Below, piece after piece: positions 1 through 7,439 of a DNA stretch of 16,922 bases (the stretch's first letter is position 1; each line of letters starts with the position of its first letter). Origin of the DNA: Desulfarculus sp. (GTDB lineage Bacteria; Desulfobacterota; Desulfarculia; Desulfarculales; Desulfarculaceae); the NCBI GenBank assembly GCA_020216805.1, contig JAIWNN010000070.1, positions 1 through 16,922 on the forward strand. Reading direction: 5' to 3'. A model generated the notes under the pieces. It saw only the letters and a program-made list of their open reading frames with translations. It was not told the DNA's origin and did no database searches. The position numbers and the translations under genes were made by a program.

Positions 1-101
1 TCGACCCCGACAGCGCCCCCGAGCGGCTGGTGATCAACCGCACTGTGACCCTGCGCGATTCCTGGCAAAAAATCGTGGCCAGCGAGGCGGCCGCAAAATA
101 G
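1..101 (+). CDS. C-terminal end of an unidentified protein (5' truncated by window edge)
   Basis: The frame beginning at base 3 is open from the window edge to a TAG at 99-101 and encodes about 32 residues, ending in ...SWQKIVASEAAAK. The codons are GC-rich at third positions like the neighbouring genes, and a hairpin follows closely, which fits a true gene end. I do not recognise the family, and too little is visible to assign a function. Confidence 0.45.
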   Translation, partial: DPDSAPERLVINRTVTLRDSWQKIVASEAAAK

Positions 102-126
102 TCCGTTATTACCAGCCGTAAATCCC

Positions 127-158
127 AGGAAGCCGGTCGTGGATCGCGACCGGCTCCT
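127..158 (+). terminator. Hairpin after the truncated first gene, probable terminator
   Basis: A nine-base perfect stem (AGCCGGTCG at 131-139 with CGACCGGCT at 147-155) is extended by three further pairs around one bulged A (127-129 with 156-158). The loop is seven bases. A short T-rich stretch (TATTTT) follows at about 161-166. It lies 26 bases after the stop codon. The T-tract is weak, so intrinsic termination is likely but not certain. Confidence 0.55.
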
Positions 159-330
159 GATATTTTGTGGCGACCGAACCCATCGATCCCGCATCTTGTG
201 GAGGTTTGGCCTGATTGGAATAGGAAGTTGGAGTTAGTTCTTTTCGTTAAAGGCCCATTAATTAATAACCATCGCAAGACCTCATTAAAATTGAACAATT
301 GACATGGGTGCGTGAAATGCGCAAAAGTGG

Positions 331-359
331 TTAAGCACTCCGGCCCTTGGGGCCGATAA
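331..359 (+). promoter_or_regulatory. Sigma-28 (FliA)-like promoter of the HDOD unit
   Basis: The -10 element GCCGATAA at 352-359 is identical to the flagellar sigma factor consensus. A TTAAG at 331-335 can serve as the -35 element (consensus TAAA, usually 15 bases upstream; here TAAG with 16). Transcription would start near 366, giving a leader of about 30 bases to the ATG at 397. A small hairpin (CGGCCC at 341-346 with GGGCCG at 350-355) overlaps the element. The upstream region 159-330 is AT-rich and shows no gene. A TTGACA at 299-304 has no convincing -10 partner. Confidence 0.6.
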
Positions 360-396
360 GGACTGATGAGGGCGAACCCAGATCGAGGGGGACCCA

Positions 397-1257
397 ATGC
401 CAGCGGCCATTGGCGAGCGCCAGCGCATCGAGGGGCTGCCAGCGCCTCCCAGCCTATTGTCGGCCCTGCTCCAGGCCCTGGACGACGAGTCCACCTCGGC
501 CGCCGATCTGGAGCGCCTAGTGTCCCAGGACCAGTCCACCACCGCCCGCCTGCTGGCGGTGGCCAACTCCTCCTATTATGGCTCGCGCCATCAGGTCACC
601 AGCGTGGCCCGCGCGGTGGTGGTGTTGGGCATCAACGAAGTCCGGGCCATCTGCCTGGGTTCGGTGCTCACCTCGTTGCTGCACCCCAACCGCTTCACCG
701 ACCCCGGCTCGGCCCAGGCCCTGTGGCGGCACAGCCTGGTGGTGGCCGAGGCGGCACGTCTGATCGCCTCGCGCGGTCGGCGCCTGCGCCCGGATCTGGC
801 CCAGACCGCCGGCCTGCTCCACGACCTGGGTTGGGTCCTGATCATGGCCTATCAGCCCCAGGCCTGGGCCCAGATCCGGGCCGGGCAAAAAGGGCGCGGC
901 CAGAGCCTGGTGGAAGCGGCGGAGCGGATGGGCTTGGACCATCAGCAGGCCGGATACATCCTGGCCCGGCAATGGGACCTTCCTCCGATGCTGACCTCCT
1001 GCCTGGGCCGTCACCACGAACCATCCTTGAGCGACCCCGATTTTCCGTGCGTGGCCACGGTCCACCTGGCGGAGATCATGGCAGGGCGATTGGACGATAC
1101 CGGCTGGGGCGAGGACGCGGTCGGCGAACCGGCGATCTGGGTTTTCAGGGGTCTGGGCGTATCCGCCGAGCAATGGCGCGACTGCCAGACGGAACTGGCG
1201 GTCCGCATGGACGCCCTGATGGCCCTAGGTGATCAACTCCTGGGGGGGGTGGCCTGA
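397..1257 (+). CDS. HDOD domain signalling protein
   Basis: A 286-residue cytoplasmic protein. The HDOD domain fills residues about 12-210: LPAPPSLLSALLQALDD opens it, followed by the typical stretch with LVSQDQSTTARLLAVANSSYYG and ARAVVVLGINEVRAI. It keeps HD-type residues: H112, H142-D143 in LLHDLG, H182, and H206-H207. HDOD proteins are generally regulatory, acting in motility, c-di-GMP or stress signalling, and most have no shown phosphohydrolase activity. The retained HD pair is seen here, but activity is not established. The start is supported by GAGGGGG at 385-391. The stop lies two bases before the ATG of the GAF/PAS gene, so the two are surely co-transcribed, apparently from a sigma-28-like promoter. 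A run of eight G (1242-1249) sits four codons before the stop. Confidence 0.9.
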   Translation: MPAAIGERQRIEGLPAPPSLLSALLQALDDESTSAADLERLVSQDQSTTARLLAVANSSYYGSRHQVTSVARAVVVLGINEVRAICLGSVLTSLLHPNRFTDPGSAQALWRHSLVVAEAARLIASRGRRLRPDLAQTAGLLHDLGWVLIMAYQPQAWAQIRAGQKGRGQSLVEAAERMGLDHQQAGYILARQWDLPPMLTSCLGRHHEPSLSDPDFPCVATVHLAEIMAGRLDDTGWGEDAVGEPAIWVFRGLGVSAEQWRDCQTELAVRMDALMALGDQLLGGVA

Positions 1258-1259
1258 GC

Positions 1260-2474
1260 ATGACGGAGATTCTTCCTCCGGAACAGCAGCGCTGGGCCCG
1301 ACGCCTGGCGGAATCCCAGACCCAACGTGACGAGCTGGTTAGATTGCTGGGCCTACTGGCCCAGCTTGGAGTGGCGGCTGGCCGCCACCTGGACGCCGAT
1401 CTGGCCGCCAGGGAGGTCACCGACCTGCTGCTGAACTACCTCCAAGCCGATTATTGCTGCCTGATGCTCTCCGACGGCGAGGATGGCCTGCGCCCCGCGG
1501 CCTGCAGCGGCGTTCCCCTGAGTTCGGAGCTGACCCAGCGCCTGGAGCAACAGATGCTGCTGGGCGTCCCCAACGCCACCCAGATCCATGACGCCCTGGG
1601 CAGCTACCACCTGGCCTGCGCGCCGTTACGCAACCAGCGCGGGCTGTTGGCGGTGCTGGGCCTGATCCTGCGCCAGGAGCTGGACCAGGTGCAGTTGCGC
1701 CATCTGAGCCTGGCCATGCAGGCCTGTCTGCCCATGCTGGAGAACATTCTGGTGCGCGAGCGCCTGGACCAGGCCCAGGCCCAACTGGAGCAGCTGGCCG
1801 GACAGGTCCACAATCACCTGCAGGACGCCCTGACGTTGTCGCGGGTGCAGGAAGCCAGCCTGGCGGCCCTGATGGACCTGCAGTCCGAGCCGTTGTTCGT
1901 GGCCGACGCCCAGGGGCGCTTGATCCGGCACAACTCGGCCCTGGCCCGGCTGTTGGGTCGTGAGGGGCAGGCCCTGGAAGGGCTGTGCCTGAGCCAGTTT
2001 CTGGGCGGCTTGGAGCCAGGCGAGGTCTGCGGCCCCGACGCCGGTCGAGTGGTGGACCTGCGGGTGCAGTGCGGGGGCGAGATCCAGGCCCGGTTGCGGA
2101 CGGTGCCCCTGGACCTGGAAGGGGTGGCCTCGGCCTGGCTGGGGCGACTGACCCCGGAGGCGGCCGGCTTGGACCTCGAGATGGCGCCCAGCCCGGACCC
2201 GGATTCATCGCATCTGGCGGGAGAGGTGGTCAACCAGGCCAATAACCTGCTGATGGCCCTGCACAGCCAGGTGGAGCTGATCCTGCTTCTGGACTTGCCA
2301 CAGGAGCCGCGCCGCCGCCTGGAGGCCCTGGAGGCCCTGGCTCGAGACGGCGGGGAGGCCATGGGCCGGCTGCGGGATTACGCCGAGCGCCTGCGCAGCC
2401 GGGGCCGCTTGCGCGACAGCCTTAGCCAACTCTGGGGGGGCGACGCCCCGGCCAACCAGGGACGGGACAACTAA
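1260..2474 (+). CDS. GAF-PAS sensor with degenerate histidine-kinase dimerisation domain and no ATPase domain
   Basis: A 404-residue protein with no signal peptide or membrane segment. A GAF-like ligand-binding domain spans about 30-165, a Gln/Leu-rich coiled coil about 165-205, and a PAS-like domain about 203-295 (LMDLQSEPLFVADAQGRLI then NSALARLLGREG). Residues about 317-385 match the dimerisation domain of AHDFNNLL-type histidine kinases (HLAGEVVNQANNLLMALHSQ), but the phosphoacceptor His is Asn (N325). The protein ends about 20 residues after that helix pair, so there is no HATPase_c domain. By homology it should sense a small ligand and dimerise, but it cannot be a conventional kinase. 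It probably acts with the HDOD protein encoded two bases upstream. A seven-G run lies at 2434-2440; other frames after it show no ATPase sequence, so the missing domain is not explained by a simple frameshift there. Confidence 0.82.
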   Translation: MTEILPPEQQRWARRLAESQTQRDELVRLLGLLAQLGVAAGRHLDADLAAREVTDLLLNYLQADYCCLMLSDGEDGLRPAACSGVPLSSELTQRLEQQMLLGVPNATQIHDALGSYHLACAPLRNQRGLLAVLGLILRQELDQVQLRHLSLAMQACLPMLENILVRERLDQAQAQLEQLAGQVHNHLQDALTLSRVQEASLAALMDLQSEPLFVADAQGRLIRHNSALARLLGREGQALEGLCLSQFLGGLEPGEVCGPDAGRVVDLRVQCGGEIQARLRTVPLDLEGVASAWLGRLTPEAAGLDLEMAPSPDPDSSHLAGEVVNQANNLLMALHSQVELILLLDLPQEPRRRLEALEALARDGGEAMGRLRDYAERLRSRGRLRDSLSQLWGGDAPANQGRDN

Positions 2475-2660
2475 ATCCAGGCCCATGCCCCGAGATTGGC
2501 CGGGCCCCTGATACGTGACCACGTTGGTGACCGAGGCGATCTCGCCGAGCAGGCTCGCCCCGGCGGTGATCACCGGCTTCTGGGGGGCTGGGCCGGCCAT
2601 GACCCATACCTTATGACTTGACGGGGCAAGCCGCCGGAGGCGGGGCCAAGACCCACGGGG
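2475..2660. other. Intergenic gap between convergent genes
   Basis: This 186-base gap separates the end of the GAF/PAS gene from the end of the second TPR gene. It contains short GC hairpins (CCGCC at 2631-2635 with GGCGG at 2639-2643; GACCC at 2650-2654 with GGGTC at 2658-2662, the latter overlapping the TPR stop codon), but no T-tract. A minus-strand frame starting with ATG at 2600 stays open into the antisense of the GAF/PAS gene. It has no convincing ribosome site and I do not call it a gene. Confidence 0.4.
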
Positions 2661-3236
2661 TCAGGGCCGCGTGACCTCCGAAGCCTGCAGTTCGTTGTAC
2701 TGGTCGCGGTACTTGGTGTTGGTGGGGTCCAGTTGCAGGGCCTTGCGCAGGTCCTCGATGGCCCGGGCCCGCTCCTTGAGCGCCAGCAGGATGATGCTGC
2801 GGTTGAAATAGGCGCTGGGCAGGTCCGGCAGCAGGGAGACGACCTTGTCGTAGTCGCGCAGGGCGTCCTGGGGTCGGCCCAGGCGGTAGAGGGCGTAGCC
2901 CCGGTTGTAGTAGGCCTCGGCCAGGCGCGGGTCGAGGCGGATGGCCTGGTTGTAGTCCTCCAGCGCTCGCTCGCCGTCGCCCTTGTCGTCATAGGCGTTG
3001 GCGCGGTTGTTGTAGGCGATGGCCAGGTTTTGGTTGTCCAGCCCGCCGGAGTCGATGGCGTGACTGTAGCGCTTGATGGCCCCGTCCTGGTCGCCGCGCT
3101 CGCGGGCGGCCAGGCCGCTGGCGATGTCGTCCAGGGCCAGGCCGGTGTTGAGGTCGTCCAGGGCCCCGGCCCGGGCCGGACCACAGGCCGGCCAGGCCAG
3201 GGCCAGGAGAAGCAGAGCCGCCGCCCAGCGTGCCAT
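2661..3236 (-). CDS. Exported tetratricopeptide-repeat protein (second of a tandem pair)
   Basis: A 191-residue protein with an N-terminal signal sequence (hydrophobic residues 4-15, likely cleavage after ...GPARA near residue 23). A Cys at 18 lacks a good lipobox. At least four TPR-type helix pairs follow at about 36-180, with the usual signatures such as AYYNRGYALYRLGRPQDAL and AIRLDPRLAEAYYNRG. TPR arrays bind proteins or peptides, so a periplasmic scaffold role is inferred. It is clearly paralogous to the gene just upstream: both carry a near-identical block of AIDSG, NLAIAYNNR and AYDDK. Its ATG lies three bases after the stop of that gene, and the ribosome site is poor, which suggests translational coupling. 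No partner can be named. Confidence 0.85.
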   Translation of the reverse strand: MARWAAALLLLALAWPACGPARAGALDDLNTGLALDDIASGLAARERGDQDGAIKRYSHAIDSGGLDNQNLAIAYNNRANAYDDKGDGERALEDYNQAIRLDPRLAEAYYNRGYALYRLGRPQDALRDYDKVVSLLPDLPSAYFNRSIILLALKERARAIEDLRKALQLDPTNTKYRDQYNELQASEVTRP

Positions 3237-3239
3237 CGG

Positions 3240-3695
3240 TCAGTTGGCCGTCCCGGCCAGCTTGGACTTCAAGTAGGTCAGCCGTTGCTGGAAGTCGCTG
3301 TCATCGGGCTCTAGTTGCACCGCCTTCTCCATGTCCTGCAACGCCTCCTTCACCTTGCCCTTGCGTTCGTAGGCGTAGGAGCGGTTGTAGTAGGCAGCGT
3401 CGTAATTGGGATTGGCGGCGATGGCCCTGGTGTAGTCGGCGATGGCCTTGTCGGTCTGCTTCTTGTCGTCGTAGGCGCTGCCCCGGTTGTTGTAGGCGAT
3501 GGCCAGGTTCTCCTTGGACAGCTTGCCGGAGTCGATGGCGGCGGTGAAATGCTTGATGGCTCGGTCCAGGTCTCCCTTTTCCGCGGCCTGGTTGCCGGCC
3601 ATGATCTCCGACACCGGGGCGGCGGCCAGGGCGGGGGTGGAAAGCGCCAGGTGAAAGAGCATGGCCATCATGGGCAATGCGGGTTTGAGGTTCAT
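3240..3695 (-). CDS. Exported tetratricopeptide-repeat protein (first of a tandem pair)
   Basis: A 151-residue protein with a signal peptide (hydrophobic residues 8-18, cleavage likely after ...TPALA near residue 24). About three TPR units follow at 33-140 (for example NLAIAYNNRGSAYDDKKQTD and NPNYDAAYYNRSYAYERKG). It is the shorter paralogue of the following gene, which has one more repeat. The pair probably arose by tandem duplication followed by repeat gain or loss. A 77-base gap separates it from the exported conserved protein upstream on the same strand, so it may share that transcript. Periplasmic location is inferred from the signal peptide; its function is unknown. Confidence 0.85.
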   Translation of the reverse strand: MNLKPALPMMAMLFHLALSTPALAAAPVSEIMAGNQAAEKGDLDRAIKHFTAAIDSGKLSKENLAIAYNNRGSAYDDKKQTDKAIADYTRAIAANPNYDAAYYNRSYAYERKGKVKEALQDMEKAVQLEPDDSDFQQRLTYLKSKLAGTAN

Positions 3696-3772
3696 GGCGT
3701 TGGGCGTCTCCGATCGTGGTTGGGGGCCCGTGGAGTCGGTGGGGCTTGCCGCGGGCCGCTTTCATCTTCCGG

Positions 3773-4300
3773 TTAGTGGGACTTGGGCTTCACGCCGTTG
3801 GCCGCGTGGGCGGCCTGGATGAACATGTCCACGTATTCCAAAAGCAGGGAGCGCACGCTGACCAGTTCCTGCGCCCCCACGCTGATGACTCCGCTCATGC
3901 CCCAGGTCTCGGCCGGGACCACCACTTTGTTGTCCCGGGCCAAACGCACGCTCTGCACCAAGTGCACCGCGATACTGATGGCGTAAAACTCCATCTCCGA
4001 GCGCTTCTGGTCCACGAAGCGCACGATCAGTTGCGGCTGCCCCGGGGCTTGCATCCGCTCGCTGGCGTTGAGCACCTTGATGCCGGCCTGTTGCAGGCGT
4101 TCCTCCACGTCGTGTTGCAGATCGGTTCGTCTCAGGCCATCCTTCTCGGCCTGGGGGCTGATGCCGCTGACCACCACCATCACCGCGTCGACTCCCTTCA
4201 AGGCCGGGGAGGCGCTGGGTTGGGTCTTGGCCAGGACCGCCGATGACGGCCAGCCGGATAAAAGCGCCAGGGTGAGAGCCAAGATCAGAAGCCTGCGCAT
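3773..4300 (-). CDS. Exported conserved protein of unknown function
   Basis: A 175-residue protein with a clear signal peptide (basic MRR, hydrophobic residues 4-16, cleavage likely after SSAVLA at residue 24) and no later membrane segment. The mature part has a mixed alpha/beta pattern: VDAVMVVVSGI, then a stretch with DLQHDVEERLQQAGIKVLNA, then LIVRFVDQ, EFYAISIAVHLVQSVRLAR and a conserved-looking AETWG motif, ending in a helix (LLLEYVDMFIQAAHAANG). I believe similar secreted proteins occur in other deltaproteobacteria but cannot name a characterised member. The ATG at 4300 directly precedes the MRRLLIL signal sequence and a GGGAAAG lies upstream, with long spacing. It is followed on the same strand by the two TPR genes, suggesting a shared envelope role. 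Confidence 0.78.
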   Translation of the reverse strand: MRRLLILALTLALLSGWPSSAVLAKTQPSASPALKGVDAVMVVVSGISPQAEKDGLRRTDLQHDVEERLQQAGIKVLNASERMQAPGQPQLIVRFVDQKRSEMEFYAISIAVHLVQSVRLARDNKVVVPAETWGMSGVISVGAQELVSVRSLLLEYVDMFIQAAHAANGVKPKSH

Positions 4301-4413
4301 GGTTCATTCGCTTTCCCGCCTTCAAGCGTCCCAGGTGTGTGCCTCGCGATCCCTTGGACCCACGACCATAGTTTTTGGCAGACCCGGGCAGGTTGCGCAA
4401 GGGGAAGTTTTTC

Positions 4414-5637
4414 TCAGGCGGCGCCGGGGGCCAGCGTCTGCTGGGCCCACTCCACCGCCGCGGTGTAGAGGCCAGCCAACTGGTCTTCGTTCATCCCCAG
4501 TTGTCCGGTGGCCAGGCTCATGCCCAGCCAGTCACCCCGCTCGTAGGCTTCCACGGTCTCCAGCACCAGCCGCAGACGGCCGTGCTGACCCAGCAGGGCC
4601 CCTTTGACCTCTTCGTTCAGGGGCAGGCCGCGCAGCGTCTCCTCCAGGGGTTGGTCCATGATGGCGTCCAGATGGGAGAACAACCCCAGCAGGAACAGGT
4701 CGCTGGACATGGCGGCCAGGCCCAGGGTCGGAGCGATCATCTCGCAGAAACGGGCCCGCAGCACCGAGCTGACGATCAGCTCGTCGGGCTTGTCCTGGGA
4801 CAGGCTGGCCAGGGCCAGCAGCGAGGCCCAGAGCCGGACATTGTCCCGCCCCAACAGCGCCAGGGCCTGACGGATGCTCTTGACCTCGTTCAACAGGCCG
4901 AAGCCGGCCGAGTTGATGTAGCGCAGGAGCTTGTAGGCCAGTGAAAGGTCCTGCTTGATCACCCTCTCCAACTCGGTCAGGCTGAGCTCGGGTTGGTTGA
5001 TCTGGCGCAGGAGCTGGATCTGGGCCAGTTTCTGAGGCGGCACCTCACGACCGGCGACGACTTCCGGGCGGCTGAAAAAATAGCCCTGGAAGTAGGCGAA
5101 TCCCAGGTCCATGGCCTGACGGAACTGGGAATGGGTCTCCACCTTCTCGGCCAGCAAGGGCAACTGGTGGGCCTTCAGGGTCGCCACCATCTCCCGCACC
5201 TGGTCGAAATCCTCCCAGGCCAGCAGGTCCACCTTCACCAGGTCGGCCAGCTCCAGGAAGGGGCGGAAGCGGGGCTGGTAGACGAAGTCGTCCAGGATCA
5301 GGTAGTAGCCCAGGCGCTTGAGGTCGCCGAGGGCCTTGACCACCTCGTCGCTGGGCTCCACCGTCTCCAGCACCTCCACCCCCACCCAGTCCTTGGGCAG
5401 CATCCGGGGATAGCCCTGGAGCAAAAGCTGCTCGGGGAAGTTGATGAAGGCCCGCCGGCCGCGAGTGAAGGTCCGGCCCCCCAAGACCAACATCGAGTCG
5501 TTGATGACCCGGCCGGTGGCCTGGGCTCCATCCAGGGCGTCGAAGACGTTTTGGGGGCCGGAGCGAAAGAGTAACTCGTAGGCGAAGAGCTTCCGCCTTC
5601 GGTCTAGGATGGGCTGGCGCGCCACGAAAGCCAGCAT
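4414..5637 (-). CDS. EAL-HDOD (YuxH-type) c-di-GMP-related regulatory protein
   Basis: A 407-residue cytoplasmic protein with the YuxH-family layout: EAL-like domain at about 1-200, HDOD domain at about 203-400. It starts with the family hallmark FVARQPILDR. The EAL motif reads ELL (E21). N66, D116-D117, K135, the AEKVET segment (E164, E167) and the QGYFFSRP segment (Q184) are visible, but the loop-6 signature after DDF is changed (DDFVYQPRF rather than DDFGTGYSS). The HDOD part carries SHLDA where a functional HD motif would be. The family is regulatory rather than clearly a phosphodiesterase, acting for instance in motility and biofilm control. A G-rich ribosome site (GCGGGGGT) precedes the ATG. 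It begins 36 bases after the stop of the MoCF-domain gene and is probably read through from it. Confidence 0.9.
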   Translation of the reverse strand: MLAFVARQPILDRRRKLFAYELLFRSGPQNVFDALDGAQATGRVINDSMLVLGGRTFTRGRRAFINFPEQLLLQGYPRMLPKDWVGVEVLETVEPSDEVVKALGDLKRLGYYLILDDFVYQPRFRPFLELADLVKVDLLAWEDFDQVREMVATLKAHQLPLLAEKVETHSQFRQAMDLGFAYFQGYFFSRPEVVAGREVPPQKLAQIQLLRQINQPELSLTELERVIKQDLSLAYKLLRYINSAGFGLLNEVKSIRQALALLGRDNVRLWASLLALASLSQDKPDELIVSSVLRARFCEMIAPTLGLAAMSSDLFLLGLFSHLDAIMDQPLEETLRGLPLNEEVKGALLGQHGRLRLVLETVEAYERGDWLGMSLATGQLGMNEDQLAGLYTAAVEWAQQTLAPGAA

Positions 5638-5673
5638 GCGACCCCCGCTCTCGGACCCGAATTCAGATCAGGT

Positions 5674-6759
5674 TCAGCACCCCTTGCCGAAGCCACAGGC
5701 CGGGAAGCGGCAACCGTCCCGGCAGTCGAGACAGAAGCCGCCATGACCCAGGGACGCGATCTTGGCCCGGTCGAAGCGCTCCCCGGCCAGCACCCGGGGC
5801 AGCACCAGATCCAGGATGGTGGTGGGGTGGAACAGGGCGCAGGCCGGCACCCCCAGCACCGGGACCTCGCGCTGGCCAGCGGCCAAGGTCCCCACCAGGA
5901 ACATGGCCCCGGGCAAGACCGCCGAACCGTAGACCAGGTCGCGGCCCCCGGCGTCGGCGATGGCCATCCGGGTCACGTCGTCGGGGTCCACGCTCATGCC
6001 GGCGGTGGTGATGATGATCTCCGCCCCGGCGGCCAACAGGCCCTGGATGGCCAGGGAGACGGTGAGGCGGTCGTCGGGGCAGTAGCGCACATCCAGCACC
6101 GAGGACCCCAGGGCGGCCAGCTTGCCGCTGATGATCGGCGCGAAACGGTCCTCGATCAGGCCGCTGGCCACCTCGTTGCCGGTGACCACCACCCCGGCCT
6201 TGAGCGGGGCCAAGGGTTTCACCGTCAGCAGGCCGCCCTCGGCCCCAGCCACGGCGCAGGCCTGGTCCACCTTGGCCTTGGCGATGATCAGCGGGATCGG
6301 CCGCACCCCGCCCAGGGTTTGGCCCTTGCGCACCACGGTGTGGCGGTGAATGGTGGCGCACATCACGTCCGGCACCATGTTGAAGGCCAACAAGCGCTCC
6401 GGGTCCAGCTCGAACAGGCCGTCGCGGCTGGCCGCCAGCTTGAGCTTGCCCTCGCTGGGCGGACCCAGGGGCTCCACGCCATCGCCGCACAAGGCCGCGG
6501 CCAGGCGCACCACCGCTTCGTCCTCGTGCAGTTGGTCGGGTTTGACGTCGAGCACGTACAGGTGCTGCTTGCCCATGCGGGCCAGGCGGTCCAGATCGTC
6601 GGGGGTGACCACATGGCCTTTTTTGAAGGCCGGACCCTTGCTTTGACCGGGCACGATCTCGGTGACGTCGTGGGCCAACACCAGCCCCACCGCCTCGCTC
6701 AAGGGGACCACCTGGCCCACATTGACCGGCGCGCACTGTTCGCCGCAGGATTCCGTCAT
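5674..6759 (-). CDS. Molybdopterin-binding (MoCF-domain) protein with C-terminal Cys cluster
   Basis: A 361-residue protein. The C-terminal half (about 180-335) carries the MoCF_biosynth fold shared by MogA, MoeA and CinA: KAGVVVTGNEVASGLIEDRF, then a motif with ITTAGMSVDPDDVTRMA like the CinA-type TTGGxGPTxDD loop, then VLGVPACALFHPTT. The N-terminal part resembles a SAF/MoeA-N-like handling domain (VGLVLAHDVTEI, GPAFKKGHVV). The last 19 residues hold five Cys (C343, C346, C350, C355, C361), a plausible metal or Fe-S site. The ATG at 6759 is chosen because the ribosome site AGGGAGGA (6773-6766) is six bases away. An alternative ATG at 6765 overlaps the FmdE-like stop as ATGA but leaves no spacing. 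A role in molybdenum or tungsten cofactor insertion or sensing is inferred. Confidence 0.87.
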   Translation of the reverse strand: MTESCGEQCAPVNVGQVVPLSEAVGLVLAHDVTEIVPGQSKGPAFKKGHVVTPDDLDRLARMGKQHLYVLDVKPDQLHEDEAVVRLAAALCGDGVEPLGPPSEGKLKLAASRDGLFELDPERLLAFNMVPDVMCATIHRHTVVRKGQTLGGVRPIPLIIAKAKVDQACAVAGAEGGLLTVKPLAPLKAGVVVTGNEVASGLIEDRFAPIISGKLAALGSSVLDVRYCPDDRLTVSLAIQGLLAAGAEIIITTAGMSVDPDDVTRMAIADAGGRDLVYGSAVLPGAMFLVGTLAAGQREVPVLGVPACALFHPTTILDLVLPRVLAGERFDRAKIASLGHGGFCLDCRDGCRFPACGFGKGC

Positions 6760-6761
6760 GC

Positions 6762-7439
6762 TCATTCCTCCCTGGAGGGGGCGACGGGCAAGAAATAGGC
6801 CTTGCCGGCGCAGGGGGCGCAGAGTTCCCGGCCATCGATCCGGTGCACCTGGCCGCTGCGGATCAGCACCCCGCAGCCCATGCAAGGCACCTTGGGCGGA
6901 CGCGCGCCCGGCATCTGGTCCGGCGCCAAGGGCACGCGCACCCACTGCGCGTCGAAAAGCTCGGCGTCGGGCATGACCCGGTAGGCCAGGACCTGGGCCG
7001 TATGGGGGTTGGACTCGTTGGGATACATCGCCAAGGCCGTCTGGCGCGGCTGTTCCCGGCTGACCAGGCGCACCGCCCGTCCGCTGACGGTGTCCAGGAA
7101 GGTGGCCGCCAACAGTCCCTGGTTGATCAGGCGCAGGGAGCCGCGGCCGAAGCGCAGGCCGGTGGCCACCGCCACCGCGTCGGCCAGACAGCGTTCGATC
7201 TCCACGAAACCCACGATGTGCTTGATCTCGGGCATGCCCAGGGGGCAGCCGAAGCCCAGCAAGCTCAGGCCCAGGATCGACATCCGCACCCCGATCACCT
7301 GGCCGGGGCAGAGGTGGCCGTGGATGCGGGCGCTGGCGTGGACCAACTGCTCCACCTGGGCCAGGGGGGGGGCCTGGTCCGCCAGGACCAGCGCTTCCGC
7401 CGCTGGCGGGGCCGGGATTTGGCTGGGGGCGGTGCTCAT
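6762..7439 (-). CDS. FmdE family protein with C-terminal zinc ribbon
   Basis: A 225-residue protein. The FmdE domain at about 30-160 shows the hallmark IHGHLCPGQVIGVRM (H40, H42, C44), E82/C84 in EIERCLADAVAVATG, and the segment around NQGLLAATF, where many relatives have a Gly-Lys pair. Residues 183-216 form a zinc ribbon (C186, C189, C207, C210) of the type found at the end of many FmdE proteins. FmdE was named from a molybdenum formylmethanofuran dehydrogenase operon, and its biochemical role is unresolved. The ATG overlaps the methyltransferase stop (ATGA, 7439-7436) and is preceded by GGGGAGAGGG. Its own stop overlaps the next gene's first possible ATG. Codons 23-26 contain nine consecutive C, a possible slippage site. 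Confidence 0.88.
   Translation of the reverse strand: MSTAPSQIPAPPAAEALVLADQAPPLAQVEQLVHASARIHGHLCPGQVIGVRMSILGLSLLGFGCPLGMPEIKHIVGFVEIERCLADAVAVATGLRFGRGSLRLINQGLLAATFLDTVSGRAVRLVSREQPRQTALAMYPNESNPHTAQVLAYRVMPDAELFDAQWVRVPLAPDQMPGARPPKVPCMGCGVLIRSGQVHRIDGRELCAPCAGKAYFLPVAPSREE

Noticed and set aside
200..220. Sigma-54-like TGGCCTGATTGG before the HDOD gene
   Set aside because: The -12 GC is absent and the spacing does not fit.
2434..2440. Seven-G run as a frameshift hiding an ATPase domain of the GAF/PAS protein
   Set aside because: No alternative frame downstream encodes HATPase motifs and only 186 bases remain before the next gene.
2205..2600. Minus-strand frame of 131 codons starting at ATG 2600, running antisense to the GAF/PAS gene
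   Set aside because: Two thirds of it mirrors a well-supported gene and its ribosome site is poor. The first 43 codons look fairly protein-like, so a protein search could reopen it.
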